This document shows, piece by piece, positions 1 through 6,551 of a DNA stretch of 15,358 nucleotides. The notes beneath the pieces were generated by a model. That model was not told the origin of the DNA. It saw nothing but the letters and a program-made list of their open reading frames with translations, and searched no databases. The number at the start of each line of letters is the position of its first letter. Position 1 is the stretch's first letter. Position numbers and translations under genes: made by a program. The stretch is from Palsa-851 sp035534435 (GTDB lineage Bacteria; Chloroflexota; Dormibacteria; Aeolococcales; Aeolococcaceae). Location: positions 1-15,358 of the forward strand of contig DATLRX010000100.1 in the NCBI GenBank assembly GCA_035534435.1, read 5' to 3'.

Positions 1-140
1 ACTCCCTCGACCTGGTGGAACTGATCATGGCGTTCGAGGAGGAGTACCAGATGGAGATCTCCGACGAGGACGCGGAGAAGATCGGAACGGTGGGCCAGGC
101 CTGGGAGTACATCCAGGAGAAGGTGGGAGCGGCGTCCTAG
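1..140 (+). CDS. acpP: Acyl carrier protein, C-terminal part (5' truncated by window)
   Basis: The reading frame beginning at base 3 gives 45 residues starting SLDLVELIMAFEEEYQMEI and ending with TAG at 138-140. The two bases before it (ac) fit the end of an Asp codon, so the window opens inside the DSL motif. By family knowledge that serine carries the 4'-phosphopantetheine arm on which fatty acyl chains grow. Helix II (acidic, LVELIMAFEEEY) and the terminal helix (VGQAWEYIQEKV) are typical of bacterial fatty-acid ACP. Only the second half of a protein of about 80 residues is visible, so the start, promoter and RBS cannot be judged. acpP directly before rnc is a very common gene order, which supports the name. 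The 50-base gap to rnc is C-rich and holds a weak GCGCC/GGCGC stem at 164-179. Confidence 0.93.
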   Translation, partial: SLDLVELIMAFEEEYQMEISDEDAEKIGTVGQAWEYIQEKVGAAS

Positions 141-190
141 CCCCTCCGCCCGTCCCGGCACCCGCGCCACCCCCGGCGCAGAAAGCCCCG

Positions 191-1264
191 ATGACGCTTC
201 CCGATCCCGAGCTGGAGCGTCTGCGCGAGCTCCAGAAACGGATCGGGATCCAGTTCCGCAAACAGGAGCTGCTTCGCGAGGCGATGACGCACGCCTCGTG
301 GAACAACGAGCACGGCGAGCCGTCAGGTCCGGGGCACGACAACGAGCGACTCGAATACCTCGGTGACGCGGTGCTCGAGCTCGTGGTCGGCGAGTACCTG
401 TTCCGGCGCTTCCCGACGTACGACGAGGGCCAGTTGACGCAGCTTCGCGCGGCGCTCGTCAACACGACGTCGCTCGCCCGGCTCGGCGAGCGCCTCGAGC
501 TCGGCGAGACCCTCCTCATGGGGCGTGGCGCGGTGAAGACCGGCGCGCGCAAGCTCCCCTCGCTGCTTGCCAACGCGTTTGAAGCGATGATCGGCGCGAT
601 CTTCCTGGACCAGGGCTATCGCGCCGCCACCCGTGTCTTCCTCCAGAACATCGGCGATCTGGCCGAGTGGAGCGACGAGAACTTCAAAGGCCAGCTCCAG
701 CAGGCATCGCAGGACCGGACCGGGGACACGCCGCACTACCGGGTCGTCGCCACCGGGGGACCCGGCCACAGGCGCGAGTACACGGCCGAGGTGCTCCTGG
801 GCGAGCGCGTGGGCGGCACGGGCCGTGGCCCGACCAAGCAGGCTGCCGAGCAGGCCGCCGCGCACGACGCGCTGGACAAGCTCTCGAAGACCGGCAGGGG
901 CGGCGCCGCCGCCGCCGCCGGCGCCGCTCGCGATGCCGCCAAGACCGTCGCGTCGGAGCCGGCGCGCGTCCGCCGCCGCGTCGCGGAGGTCGCCGCCGAC
1001 AGGGGCGCCACGCCGAGGCGGCGCCGCAGCCGAGGAGGTGCGCGGACCAGCGACGCGGCAGCAGCCACCGCCGAAGTCGGGCGGCCGCGACGGAGTCTGC
1101 TCGCCGCACTGCGCCACGCCGCCGAAGCGCTCGTGGGACGCCAGGCGCCACCACCCGCACCGCCCAAGAAGCCGGAGGGGCCGGCACCGAAGCGGCGCCG
1201 TGGCCGCCGTGGCGGGCGCGGACGTGGCGGCGGTGGCACGCCCACGCCCACGGCGGAGCAGTGA
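191..1264 (+). CDS. rnc: Ribonuclease III with long basic RGG-type C-terminal tail
   Basis: This is a double-strand-specific endoribonuclease that matures rRNA and cuts structured mRNAs in the cytoplasm. The signature NERLEYLGDAVL is at residues 51-62; E52, E55 and D59 match the conserved acidic residues E38, E41 and D45 of the E. coli enzyme. The second metal-binding patch reads LLANAFEAMIGAIFLD (about 125-140): E131 matches E117, but the position of D114 is Asn128. A dsRNA-binding domain covers about 165-232, ending GPTKQAAEQAAAHDALDKL. The family is normally 220-250 residues; this protein has 357. The extra ~125 residues are Ala/Arg/Gly/Pro-rich, include an Ala run encoded by (GCC)5, and end in a KRRRGRRGGRGRGGGG segment. 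The ATG at 191 places the RNase III domain at the usual distance from the N-terminus. No strong Shine-Dalgarno is seen. Confidence 0.95.
   Translation: MTLPDPELERLRELQKRIGIQFRKQELLREAMTHASWNNEHGEPSGPGHDNERLEYLGDAVLELVVGEYLFRRFPTYDEGQLTQLRAALVNTTSLARLGERLELGETLLMGRGAVKTGARKLPSLLANAFEAMIGAIFLDQGYRAATRVFLQNIGDLAEWSDENFKGQLQQASQDRTGDTPHYRVVATGGPGHRREYTAEVLLGERVGGTGRGPTKQAAEQAAAHDALDKLSKTGRGGAAAAAGAARDAAKTVASEPARVRRRVAEVAADRGATPRRRRSRGGARTSDAAAATAEVGRPRRSLLAALRHAAEALVGRQAPPPAPPKKPEGPAPKRRRGRRGGRGRGGGGTPTPTAEQ
902..925 (+). repeat. (GCC)5 tandem triplet repeat flanked by GGCGCC
   Basis: Five consecutive GCC triplets (905-919) lie between two GGCGCC hexamers (902-907 and 920-925). They encode the alanine run at RNase III residues 239-243, just after the dsRNA-binding domain. 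Because the unit is three bases, gain or loss of copies would change linker length without breaking the frame. This could also be ordinary low complexity in a GC-rich disordered tail. Confidence 0.6.
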
Positions 1265-1271
1265 GCACCAG

Positions 1272-1305
1272 ATCTTGGGGCGCCGGCGTCGCCGGAGCCC
1301 AAGAT
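1272..1305 (+). terminator. Strong hairpin after rnc, candidate terminator without U-tract
   Basis: ATCTTGGG (1272-1279) is exactly complementary to CCCAAGAT (1298-1305). The enclosed GC-rich segment can add a second stem, CCGGC/GCCGG around a GTC loop. The structure begins seven bases after the rnc stop and no T-run follows. It could end the acpP-rnc transcript ahead of the smc promoter, or serve as a double-stranded RNA substrate for the RNase III encoded just upstream. The sequence alone cannot separate these roles. Confidence 0.55.
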
Positions 1306-1306
1306 G

Positions 1307-1336
1307 TTGACGCCGTGCGCTCCGCCCGTGGACAAT
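1307..1336 (+). promoter_or_regulatory. Candidate smc promoter
   Basis: TTGACG (1307-1312) resembles a -35 box (5/6) and GACAAT (1331-1336) a -10 box (4/6), separated by 18 bases. The predicted transcription start lies 6-8 bases after the -10, at or next to the smc ATG at 1344, which would give a leaderless mRNA. The element starts directly after the rnc-smc hairpin, consistent with one transcript ending and another beginning. It is predicted from motif and spacing only. Confidence 0.45.
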
Positions 1337-1343
1337 CGGGCCG

Positions 1344-4300
1344 ATGAGGCTCCGGCGGATCACCCTGTCCGGGTTCAAGACCTTCGCCGCGCGCAGTGAG
1401 GTGATCTTCGACCGGGGGATCACGGCCATCGTCGGGCCGAACGGCAGCGGGAAGAGCAACCTCGTCGACGCGCTGCGGTGGGCGCTCGGAGAGACCAACG
1501 CTCGCGAGCTTCGCGGCCAGCGCATGGATGAGGTCATCTACGCGGGCGGTGGTGGGCGCCAGCGCATGAGCCTGGCCCAGGTGGAGCTCGTCATCGACAA
1601 CGAGGAGGGCGCGCTGCCATCCGAGGACCCGGAGGTCTCGGTGAGCCGCCGCGTCTCTCGCGGCGACCGCGACACCGAGTTCCGCATCAACGGCGAGCAC
1701 GCCCGCCTGCGCGACCTCGAGCGGCTCCTCGGCGGGACGGGGCTGACCCAGAACGGCTACGCCGTCGTCGTGCAGAACGACATCGACGGCATCATCGAAG
1801 CGACACCCGCTCAACGACGGACCCTCGTGGAGCAGGCAGCCGGCGTCAGGGCGCTGCGTGCTGCCTGCGAGGATGCCGCGCACCGGCTGGACAGCGCGGA
1901 TGCCGTCGTGCGCCGCCTCAGCGACCTCCTCGAGGATGCGGCCCCGCGGCTCTCGGAGCTCAGCGAGCAGTCGGTCGCGGCCCTCGAGCTGCGCACCATG
2001 AGCGAGCGTCTCACCGAGCTGCGCGGCAGCCTCGCGCACGAGGAGTGGCGAGCGGCGCGCGCGAGCCTCAAGCAGGCTCGCAGGCGTCTCGATCACGCGC
2101 TGAGCCGCTGCGAGGCGGCTATCCAGGCCGACGCCGCTTTCGGCCACCGGTCGGAGCTGGCGCGTGCGCGGCTCGATCACGTGCGCGAGGCGCGCGACAC
2201 CGCAGCCCGCCGGCTCGAGGCGGCGCGGCTCGAGGTCGAACGGGGAGAGGGAGGTCAGCGGCGCTTCGCGGACCGTCTCCGGTCTGCGGTCGCGCAGCGC
2301 GGACTCGCTGAGGCCGACCTGGCCACGATCGTGCCCGAGGTCGATGCCGCCATCGCCGCGCTCGCCGCGGTCGAGGGCGGCGCGGAGGATCAGAGCTGGG
2401 CCGTGCTCGAGGCGGAGTCGGAGCGCTTGCGCGGCATCACCGCCGGTGCGGCCGCCGAGGCTGCGATCGCCGAGCAGCGCCTCGCCGAGGCGACCGCCGC
2501 CTTCGCCGCTGCCGAGAGCGAGCGCGGGTCGGCTGCTGCGGATGTCCGCGCGGCGGCAACGCGCGCGGACCTCGCCCTCTCCGCTGTCGCCACGCTGACG
2601 CTCGAGGCAGAGGCAGCGGCCGCGCGGATCGCCGAACTGACGGCGTCACTCGGGGCGCAGCTGACGAAGGCTGCTGCGGCGTCGGTCAGGACACGCGCCA
2701 CTGCCGCGGGCGTTGCGGAGACGCGCGCCTCCGTGGATACCGCCTGGGACGCGGTCAACGCCGCGGATCGCGCCGTCGCCGGCGCTGCGGCCGAGGCGCG
2801 CAGCGCACTCGCGGCGCTCGCCTCGGCGCGTGGCCGGCTCAGCGGTACGATCGGCGAAGGCGGCGTTGCCCGCGCCGTCGCCGCGGGGACACTGCGCGGC
2901 CGCCGTCTCGTCGACTGCCTGCATGTCACCGACCACTCGATGGCGGACGCGGTCGCTGCGGCGCTCGAGGCCGACCTCGGCGCCTGGGTCGTCGACGACG
3001 TCAAGGCGGCCGCCGCGCACCTCGACAGCGAAGGACCTCGCGAACGACTCATCAGCGCCGCTCCCGACGCGATCGCGGAGGACGGGCCACCGCCGCCATA
3101 CGCGCTGCTCTCGGGCGTCATCGACGTGGAGCCCGAGGCTCGCGGCGCCATCGCCCGGCTCCTTGCGGGCGTCTGGCTCGCACCCGACATCGACGCGGCG
3201 CTGCGAGCGGTCACGACCGGCGCGGTCGCCGCCGTTCTCCGCGATGGCACGGTGGTCACCGCGACGGGACTCCGCGGCGGCCGGCGCGTCGAGACCATCG
3301 AGCTCGCCCAGGAGGAACGCGCCGCGGCGGCGGAGTCCGAGCGCACGGCCCGTCTCGAAGCGGCCGCGGTTGCCGCTGCCGCCAACGCTCGTGAGCGCTT
3401 GAGCGACCTCGACCAGGCGCTGTCGGTGGCGGTCGAGGCGGATCGCGCCGCACGCGCTGCTGAGGCAGAAGCTCAAGCCGTCGTCGCCGGCGCCCGGCAG
3501 GCGCTGGACGCCGCTCGGGCACAGGAGGAGCGCGCGGGACGGCTGCTCGCATCACGGCAGGAGGAGGCCGGCGCCGCAGCGGAGGCGCACGGGGTTGCGG
3601 AGCGCCGGCTCGCCTCCATCGATGCCCGGCACACGACGGTCGGGGGCGCGCTCCGTGCAGCGGAGGCCCACAGCGCGGAAGCCCGGACCATTGCAGCGGC
3701 GACGAAGGCTGAGGCCGACGAGGCCGACCTCGTGCTCTCCAGAGCGAAGGCCGAGGGCGCTCACATCGAGGAGCGGCGTGAGGCGGCCCGCCGGGCGCTC
3801 GACGCGGCCAGAGCGCGGCTCACGGCCGCCGAGACCCGGCGCCTCGTCGCTGAAGGTGACGCACTCACAGCCATCGTCCATGCCATGCGCGGCCGGGCCG
3901 CCGCCGCAGGAGCCATCGTCGAGCTGGCATCCGCGCAAAGCGCGCACGACGCCGCGGCGTCCCCGATCGCCGAGCTCGAACGCTCGGTTCTCGGGCTCGA
4001 GGCCGAGCGCGCCGAGGTGGCGGTCGCGGTGGCACGAGCCACAGACGAGCGCGATGCCGCCGAGCGCGAGGTCGTCGAGTGCGAGGCGGTGGTGGCCGAG
4101 CTCGCCGGTGCCGTTCGGGACCTGGCGGACGACGACTCCATGGAGCTCGACCCGGCGGCGGCGGAGCGCGCCGAGCGCGAGATCGTCCGCCTCGAGCGCC
4201 GCATCTCCGCGCTGGGCCCTGTCAACGCACTGGCGCCGGAACAGCACGAGGCGCTCGAGGCACGAGTGACGGTCTTCGGCGCCCATCACGACGATCTCGC

Positions 4301-4895
4301 CCGCAGCGGCAGCGAGCTGCGGTCGATGGCACGAGGGCTCGAACGCGAGGTCGAGCGGCGCTTCGACACCGTGTTCGGTGCTGTCTCGTTCCACTTCCAG
4401 GAGCTCTACGCCGAGCTCTTCCCCGGCGGCAAGGCAACGCTCCGCCTCGAAGATCCTGAGCCGGAAACGCTCGACCTCGACGGGACCGAACCTCGTGCCG
4501 CGCCGCGGCGCCCCGGCGTCGAGATCCTCGCCCAGCCCGCCGGCAAGCGGCTGACCCCGCTCCGGCTGCTCTCCGGGGGCGAACGCGCCCTCACCGCGCT
4601 CGCGGTCGTCCTGGCGCTGCAGCAGGTGAACCCGAGCCCGTTCTACGTCTTCGACGAGGTCGACGCCTCACTCGACGACAGCAACGTCCTCCGCTTCACG
4701 CGCCTGCTCCGCCGGCTCGGCGCCGAGCAGCAATTCCTCGTGGTCACCCACAACCACATCACGATGGCCGCGGCCGACGCACTCTGGGGCGTGACCATCG
4801 ACGGCGAGGGTGTCAGCTCCGTGCTCGGCGTCCGCTTCGACGAGGCCGAGCTCACGGGCGCCCCGACAGCACCCCTGCATCGCGTGGCCGGATGA
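1344..4895 (+). CDS. smc: Chromosome segregation ATPase SMC
   Basis: SMC is the core of bacterial condensin; it dimerises, binds ScpA/ScpB and extrudes or compacts DNA. At 1183 residues it has normal length. The N-terminal ATPase lobe shows a typical MRLRRITLSGFKTFA start, Walker A GPNGSGKS (31-38) and a Q-loop glutamine near 144, in VVVQNDID rather than the usual GQGRID type. Alanine/glutamate-rich coiled coils span roughly 170-510 and 650-1010, flanking a hinge at about 514-649. The C-terminal lobe has the ABC signature LSGGER (1076-1081) and Walker B FYVFDEVDASLDD (about 1100-1112). The ATG at 1344 gives the canonical N-terminus. It is followed after seven bases by ftsY, a common pairing, so the two are probably co-transcribed. 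Confidence 0.97.
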   Translation: MRLRRITLSGFKTFAARSEVIFDRGITAIVGPNGSGKSNLVDALRWALGETNARELRGQRMDEVIYAGGGGRQRMSLAQVELVIDNEEGALPSEDPEVSVSRRVSRGDRDTEFRINGEHARLRDLERLLGGTGLTQNGYAVVVQNDIDGIIEATPAQRRTLVEQAAGVRALRAACEDAAHRLDSADAVVRRLSDLLEDAAPRLSELSEQSVAALELRTMSERLTELRGSLAHEEWRAARASLKQARRRLDHALSRCEAAIQADAAFGHRSELARARLDHVREARDTAARRLEAARLEVERGEGGQRRFADRLRSAVAQRGLAEADLATIVPEVDAAIAALAAVEGGAEDQSWAVLEAESERLRGITAGAAAEAAIAEQRLAEATAAFAAAESERGSAAADVRAAATRADLALSAVATLTLEAEAAAARIAELTASLGAQLTKAAAASVRTRATAAGVAETRASVDTAWDAVNAADRAVAGAAAEARSALAALASARGRLSGTIGEGGVARAVAAGTLRGRRLVDCLHVTDHSMADAVAAALEADLGAWVVDDVKAAAAHLDSEGPRERLISAAPDAIAEDGPPPPYALLSGVIDVEPEARGAIARLLAGVWLAPDIDAALRAVTTGAVAAVLRDGTVVTATGLRGGRRVETIELAQEERAAAAESERTARLEAAAVAAAANARERLSDLDQALSVAVEADRAARAAEAEAQAVVAGARQALDAARAQEERAGRLLASRQEEAGAAAEAHGVAERRLASIDARHTTVGGALRAAEAHSAEARTIAAATKAEADEADLVLSRAKAEGAHIEERREAARRALDAARARLTAAETRRLVAEGDALTAIVHAMRGRAAAAGAIVELASAQSAHDAAASPIAELERSVLGLEAERAEVAVAVARATDERDAAEREVVECEAVVAELAGAVRDLADDDSMELDPAAAERAEREIVRLERRISALGPVNALAPEQHEALEARVTVFGAHHDDLARSGSELRSMARGLEREVERRFDTVFGAVSFHFQELYAELFPGGKATLRLEDPEPETLDLDGTEPRAAPRRPGVEILAQPAGKRLTPLRLLSGGERALTALAVVLALQQVNPSPFYVFDEVDASLDDSNVLRFTRLLRRLGAEQQFLVVTHNHITMAAADALWGVTIDGEGVSSVLGVRFDEAELTGAPTAPLHRVAG

Positions 4896-4902
4896 ACCCC
4901 TG

Positions 4903-5856
4903 ATGGCTCCCGACGAGATCGTCGCGCCGGGGCGGCGGAGCGCCTGGTGGCGGCGCATGTCGGGTCGCATGGAAGGCGCGTCGAACGCGTTCTCCTCGGG
5001 GATGCACGGGATCGCCGCGCCGGGGCGAAAGGCCGACGAGGCGTTCTTCGACGACCTCCTCGAGGTCCTGATCAGCGCCGATTGCGGCGTCGAGCTGTCC
5101 GAGCGCCTCGTCGTGGCGCTGCGAGACAGGGTCCGCCGCGAGCGCATCGGCGATGCCGCCGCGGCGATCGCCGCGCTCAAGGCCGAGATCCTCGCGGTGA
5201 TGAGCACGTACGACCGCAGCCTGCATCTCAACGAGGTGCCGAGCGTCGTCCTCGTCGTGGGAGTCAACGGCAGCGGCAAGACCACCACGCTCGGCAAGCT
5301 CGCGCACCGCCTCCGCGAGGAGGGCCGCTCCACGCTCATCGCCGCCGCCGACACGTACCGCGCGGCGGCGATCGATCAGATGCGCGTCTGGGCAGACCGG
5401 GCGGGTACCGACGTGGTTGCCCATCAGCCCGGCGCGGACCCCGGCGCCGTCGTCTTTGACGCGATCCAGGCCGCGCAGGCGCGGCGCATCGACGTCGTGC
5501 TCGTCGACACCGCCGGCCGGCTGCACACCAAGGTCAACCTCATGGCCGAGCTCGGCAAGATCCGGCGTGTCATCGAACGCCTGATCCCCGAGGCGCCGCA
5601 GGAGGTGCTCCTCGTCGTCGATGCCACGACCGGGATGAACGCGATGCGGCAGGCGCTGGCGTTCCACGAGGTCACGACGCTCACCGGGCTCGTGATCACC
5701 AAGCTGGACGGCTCCGCGCGCGGTGGCACGCTGCTCGCGGTGGAGGAGCAGCTGCGGGTCCCGGTCAAGCTCATCGGCCTTGGCGAGGGCCTCGACGATC
5801 TCAACCTCTTCGACCCCGGCGCCTACCTCGACGCAATCTTCGGGGCGACTCCTTGA
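4903..5856 (+). CDS. ftsY: Signal recognition particle receptor FtsY
   Basis: FtsY is the SRP-type GTPase that receives ribosome-nascent chain-Ffh complexes at the inner face of the membrane. From the ATG at 4903 the protein has 317 residues: an N domain (about 20-105), then a G domain with G1 GVNGSGKTTT (120-129), DTYRAAA (150-156), DTAGR (202-206), TKLDG (266-270) and the closing GLGEGLDDL (292-300). The frame is open further upstream inside smc, but 4903 avoids that overlap and starts the protein at a normal place. The long acidic A domain of E. coli FtsY is absent. In its place is a short basic, Trp-containing stretch (RRSAWWRRM, 11-19) that could form the membrane-binding amphipathic helix. 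Its partner ffh lies 3 kb downstream, beyond the TetR-exporter cassette. Confidence 0.96.
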   Translation: MAPDEIVAPGRRSAWWRRMSGRMEGASNAFSSGMHGIAAPGRKADEAFFDDLLEVLISADCGVELSERLVVALRDRVRRERIGDAAAAIAALKAEILAVMSTYDRSLHLNEVPSVVLVVGVNGSGKTTTLGKLAHRLREEGRSTLIAAADTYRAAAIDQMRVWADRAGTDVVAHQPGADPGAVVFDAIQAAQARRIDVVLVDTAGRLHTKVNLMAELGKIRRVIERLIPEAPQEVLLVVDATTGMNAMRQALAFHEVTTLTGLVITKLDGSARGGTLLAVEEQLRVPVKLIGLGEGLDDLNLFDPGAYLDAIFGATP

Positions 5857-5881
5857 CAAGGTGGTGAGTACTCACTACCAT
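5853..5881 (+). promoter_or_regulatory. tetR promoter (TTGACA-17-TACCAT)
   Basis: A perfect -35 hexamer TTGACA (5853-5858) overlaps the ftsY stop codon. After a 17-base spacer comes TACCAT (5876-5881), a 4/6 match to the -10 box. The expected start of transcription is about 5888-5890, at or next to the tetR ATG (5890), so the mRNA is probably leaderless; no Shine-Dalgarno is present. The spacer is filled by the palindromic operator. Confidence 0.7.
5860..5879 (+). promoter_or_regulatory. TetR operator 1, between the -35 and -10 boxes
   Basis: GGTGGTGAGTACTCACTACC is a 20-bp inverted repeat with a single mismatched pair; the inner 12 bp, GTGAGTACTCAC (5864-5875), is perfectly symmetrical. It fills the spacer of the tetR promoter, so a bound dimer would exclude RNA polymerase and give autorepression. 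The core GTGAGTACTCACTA (5864-5877) recurs with one base change before the exporter. TetR-family operators of this size and symmetry are well known; the assignment to this regulator is inferred. Confidence 0.8.
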
Positions 5882-5889
5882 ACGGGATC

Positions 5890-6462
5890 ATGACCCCAGC
5901 AGTCGCCGCCGAACGGTCGACGGCACCGGAACGCCGCGAGCAGATCCTCGAGGCCGCCGTCACCGTGTTCGCGGAGCGCGGCTACGAAGGCGCATCGACC
6001 GACGTGATCGCGCGCATGGCCGGCATCTCGCAGCCGTACCTGTTCCGCCTCTTCGGCACCAAGCGCGACCTCATTGTCGCGACGGTGCAGCGTTGCTTTC
6101 TCGACACCGAGGGACTCTTCACGCGCGCCGCAGACGGGCTCGAGGGAGAGGAGGCCATGCAGGCAATCGGCGATGCGTACGTCGAGGAGATCCGTAGGAG
6201 CCCGCTCAAGTTGCGCGCCCAGTTGCAGTCGTACTCAGCGTGCGACGACCCTGCGATCCGCACCGTTGTGGCCGAAGGCTTCGGCGGTCTCGTCCGGCTC
6301 GTCAGCCGGCTGACCGGCATGGACTCGGAGCGCTTGAGCAAGTTCTTCGCCCAGGGAATGCTGCTCAACGTCCTCGCGATGATGGGTCAGTTCGACGAGC
6401 CTCAGGCGTGGGCGATGCGACTCATCGAAGGCTGCTCCATGAACGGGGATCCGGCCGCGTAA
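5890..6462 (+). CDS. TetR/AcrR family transcriptional repressor
   Basis: This 190-residue protein has the TetR layout. The N-terminal DNA-binding domain (about 13-62) contains REQILEAAVTVFAERGYEG and then the helix-turn-helix STDVIARMAGISQPYLFRLFGTKRDL (36-61 region). The remaining ~125 residues would form the helical ligand-binding and dimerisation domain, whose ligand cannot be predicted. The protein should act as a dimer on the palindrome in its own promoter and on the matching site before the adjacent exporter gene, releasing DNA when an exported compound binds. The ATG at 5890 lies 8 bases after the -10 box and has no ribosome-binding site, so it was chosen as a leaderless start. The next gene on the same strand, 89 bases on, is a drug exporter, the usual partner of such repressors. 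Confidence 0.92.
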   Translation: MTPAVAAERSTAPERREQILEAAVTVFAERGYEGASTDVIARMAGISQPYLFRLFGTKRDLIVATVQRCFLDTEGLFTRAADGLEGEEAMQAIGDAYVEEIRRSPLKLRAQLQSYSACDDPAIRTVVAEGFGGLVRLVSRLTGMDSERLSKFFAQGMLLNVLAMMGQFDEPQAWAMRLIEGCSMNGDPAA

Positions 6463-6480
6463 CGCCAGTCGCTTTTTTTT
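6453..6480 (+). terminator. T8 tract after tetR, weak intrinsic terminator
   Basis: A run of eight T (6473-6480) stands out in this GC-rich sequence, ten bases after the tetR stop. Only weak stems precede it (GGC 6453-6455 with GCC 6464-6466, or GCG-TAA-CGC), so it is a poor classical terminator. It runs into TTGACC (6479-6484), a possible -35 box, so the T-run could instead help promoter function. Confidence 0.35.
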
Positions 6481-6488
6481 GACCTGCG

Positions 6489-6508
6489 TAGTGAGTGAGT
6501 AATCACTA
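6489..6508 (+). promoter_or_regulatory. TetR operator 2, upstream of the exporter gene
   Basis: The segment contains GTGAGTAATCACTA (6495-6508), identical at 13 of 14 positions to GTGAGTACTCACTA in the tetR promoter. It also forms a wider inverted repeat, TAGTGA (6489-6494) with TCACTA (6503-6508). It lies 43 bases before the exporter ATG. A possible -35, TTGACC (6479-6484), precedes it, but no convincing -10 is seen at standard spacing; TAGAAG (6507-6512) is the best candidate. Binding here would repress the exporter. Confidence 0.72.
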
Positions 6509-6535
6509 GAAGAGTCGGCAAAGACGAGGCACCAC

Positions 6536-6542
6536 AAGGAGG
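6536..6542 (+). promoter_or_regulatory. Strong Shine-Dalgarno of the exporter gene
   Basis: AAGGAGG ends nine bases before the ATG at 6552 and fixes the start. It is the strongest ribosome-binding site in the window and contrasts with the leaderless tetR, suggesting much higher translation of the exporter than of its repressor. Confidence 0.8.
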
Positions 6543-6551
6543 AACGGCATC

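Noticed and set aside
164..179. GCGCC/GGCGC hairpin between acpP and rnc
   Set aside because: The stem is only five base pairs in a C-rich spacer, so it is too weak to claim as a terminator or RNase III site.
684..2180. Long minus-strand frame (498 codons) opposite rnc and smc
   Set aside because: It is antisense to two certain genes, has Arg/Ala/Pro-biased low-complexity content without domains, and is the expected mirror of GC-rich codon use.
2390..3385. Minus-strand frame of 331 codons opposite smc
   Set aside because: It is almost only Ala/Ser/Thr/Arg with no motif, a reverse shadow of the alanine-rich coiled-coil codons of smc.
4810..4902. Upstream extension of ftsY by 31 codons
   Set aside because: It lies inside the end of smc and adds no recognisable FtsY sequence; ATG 4903 follows the smc stop directly.
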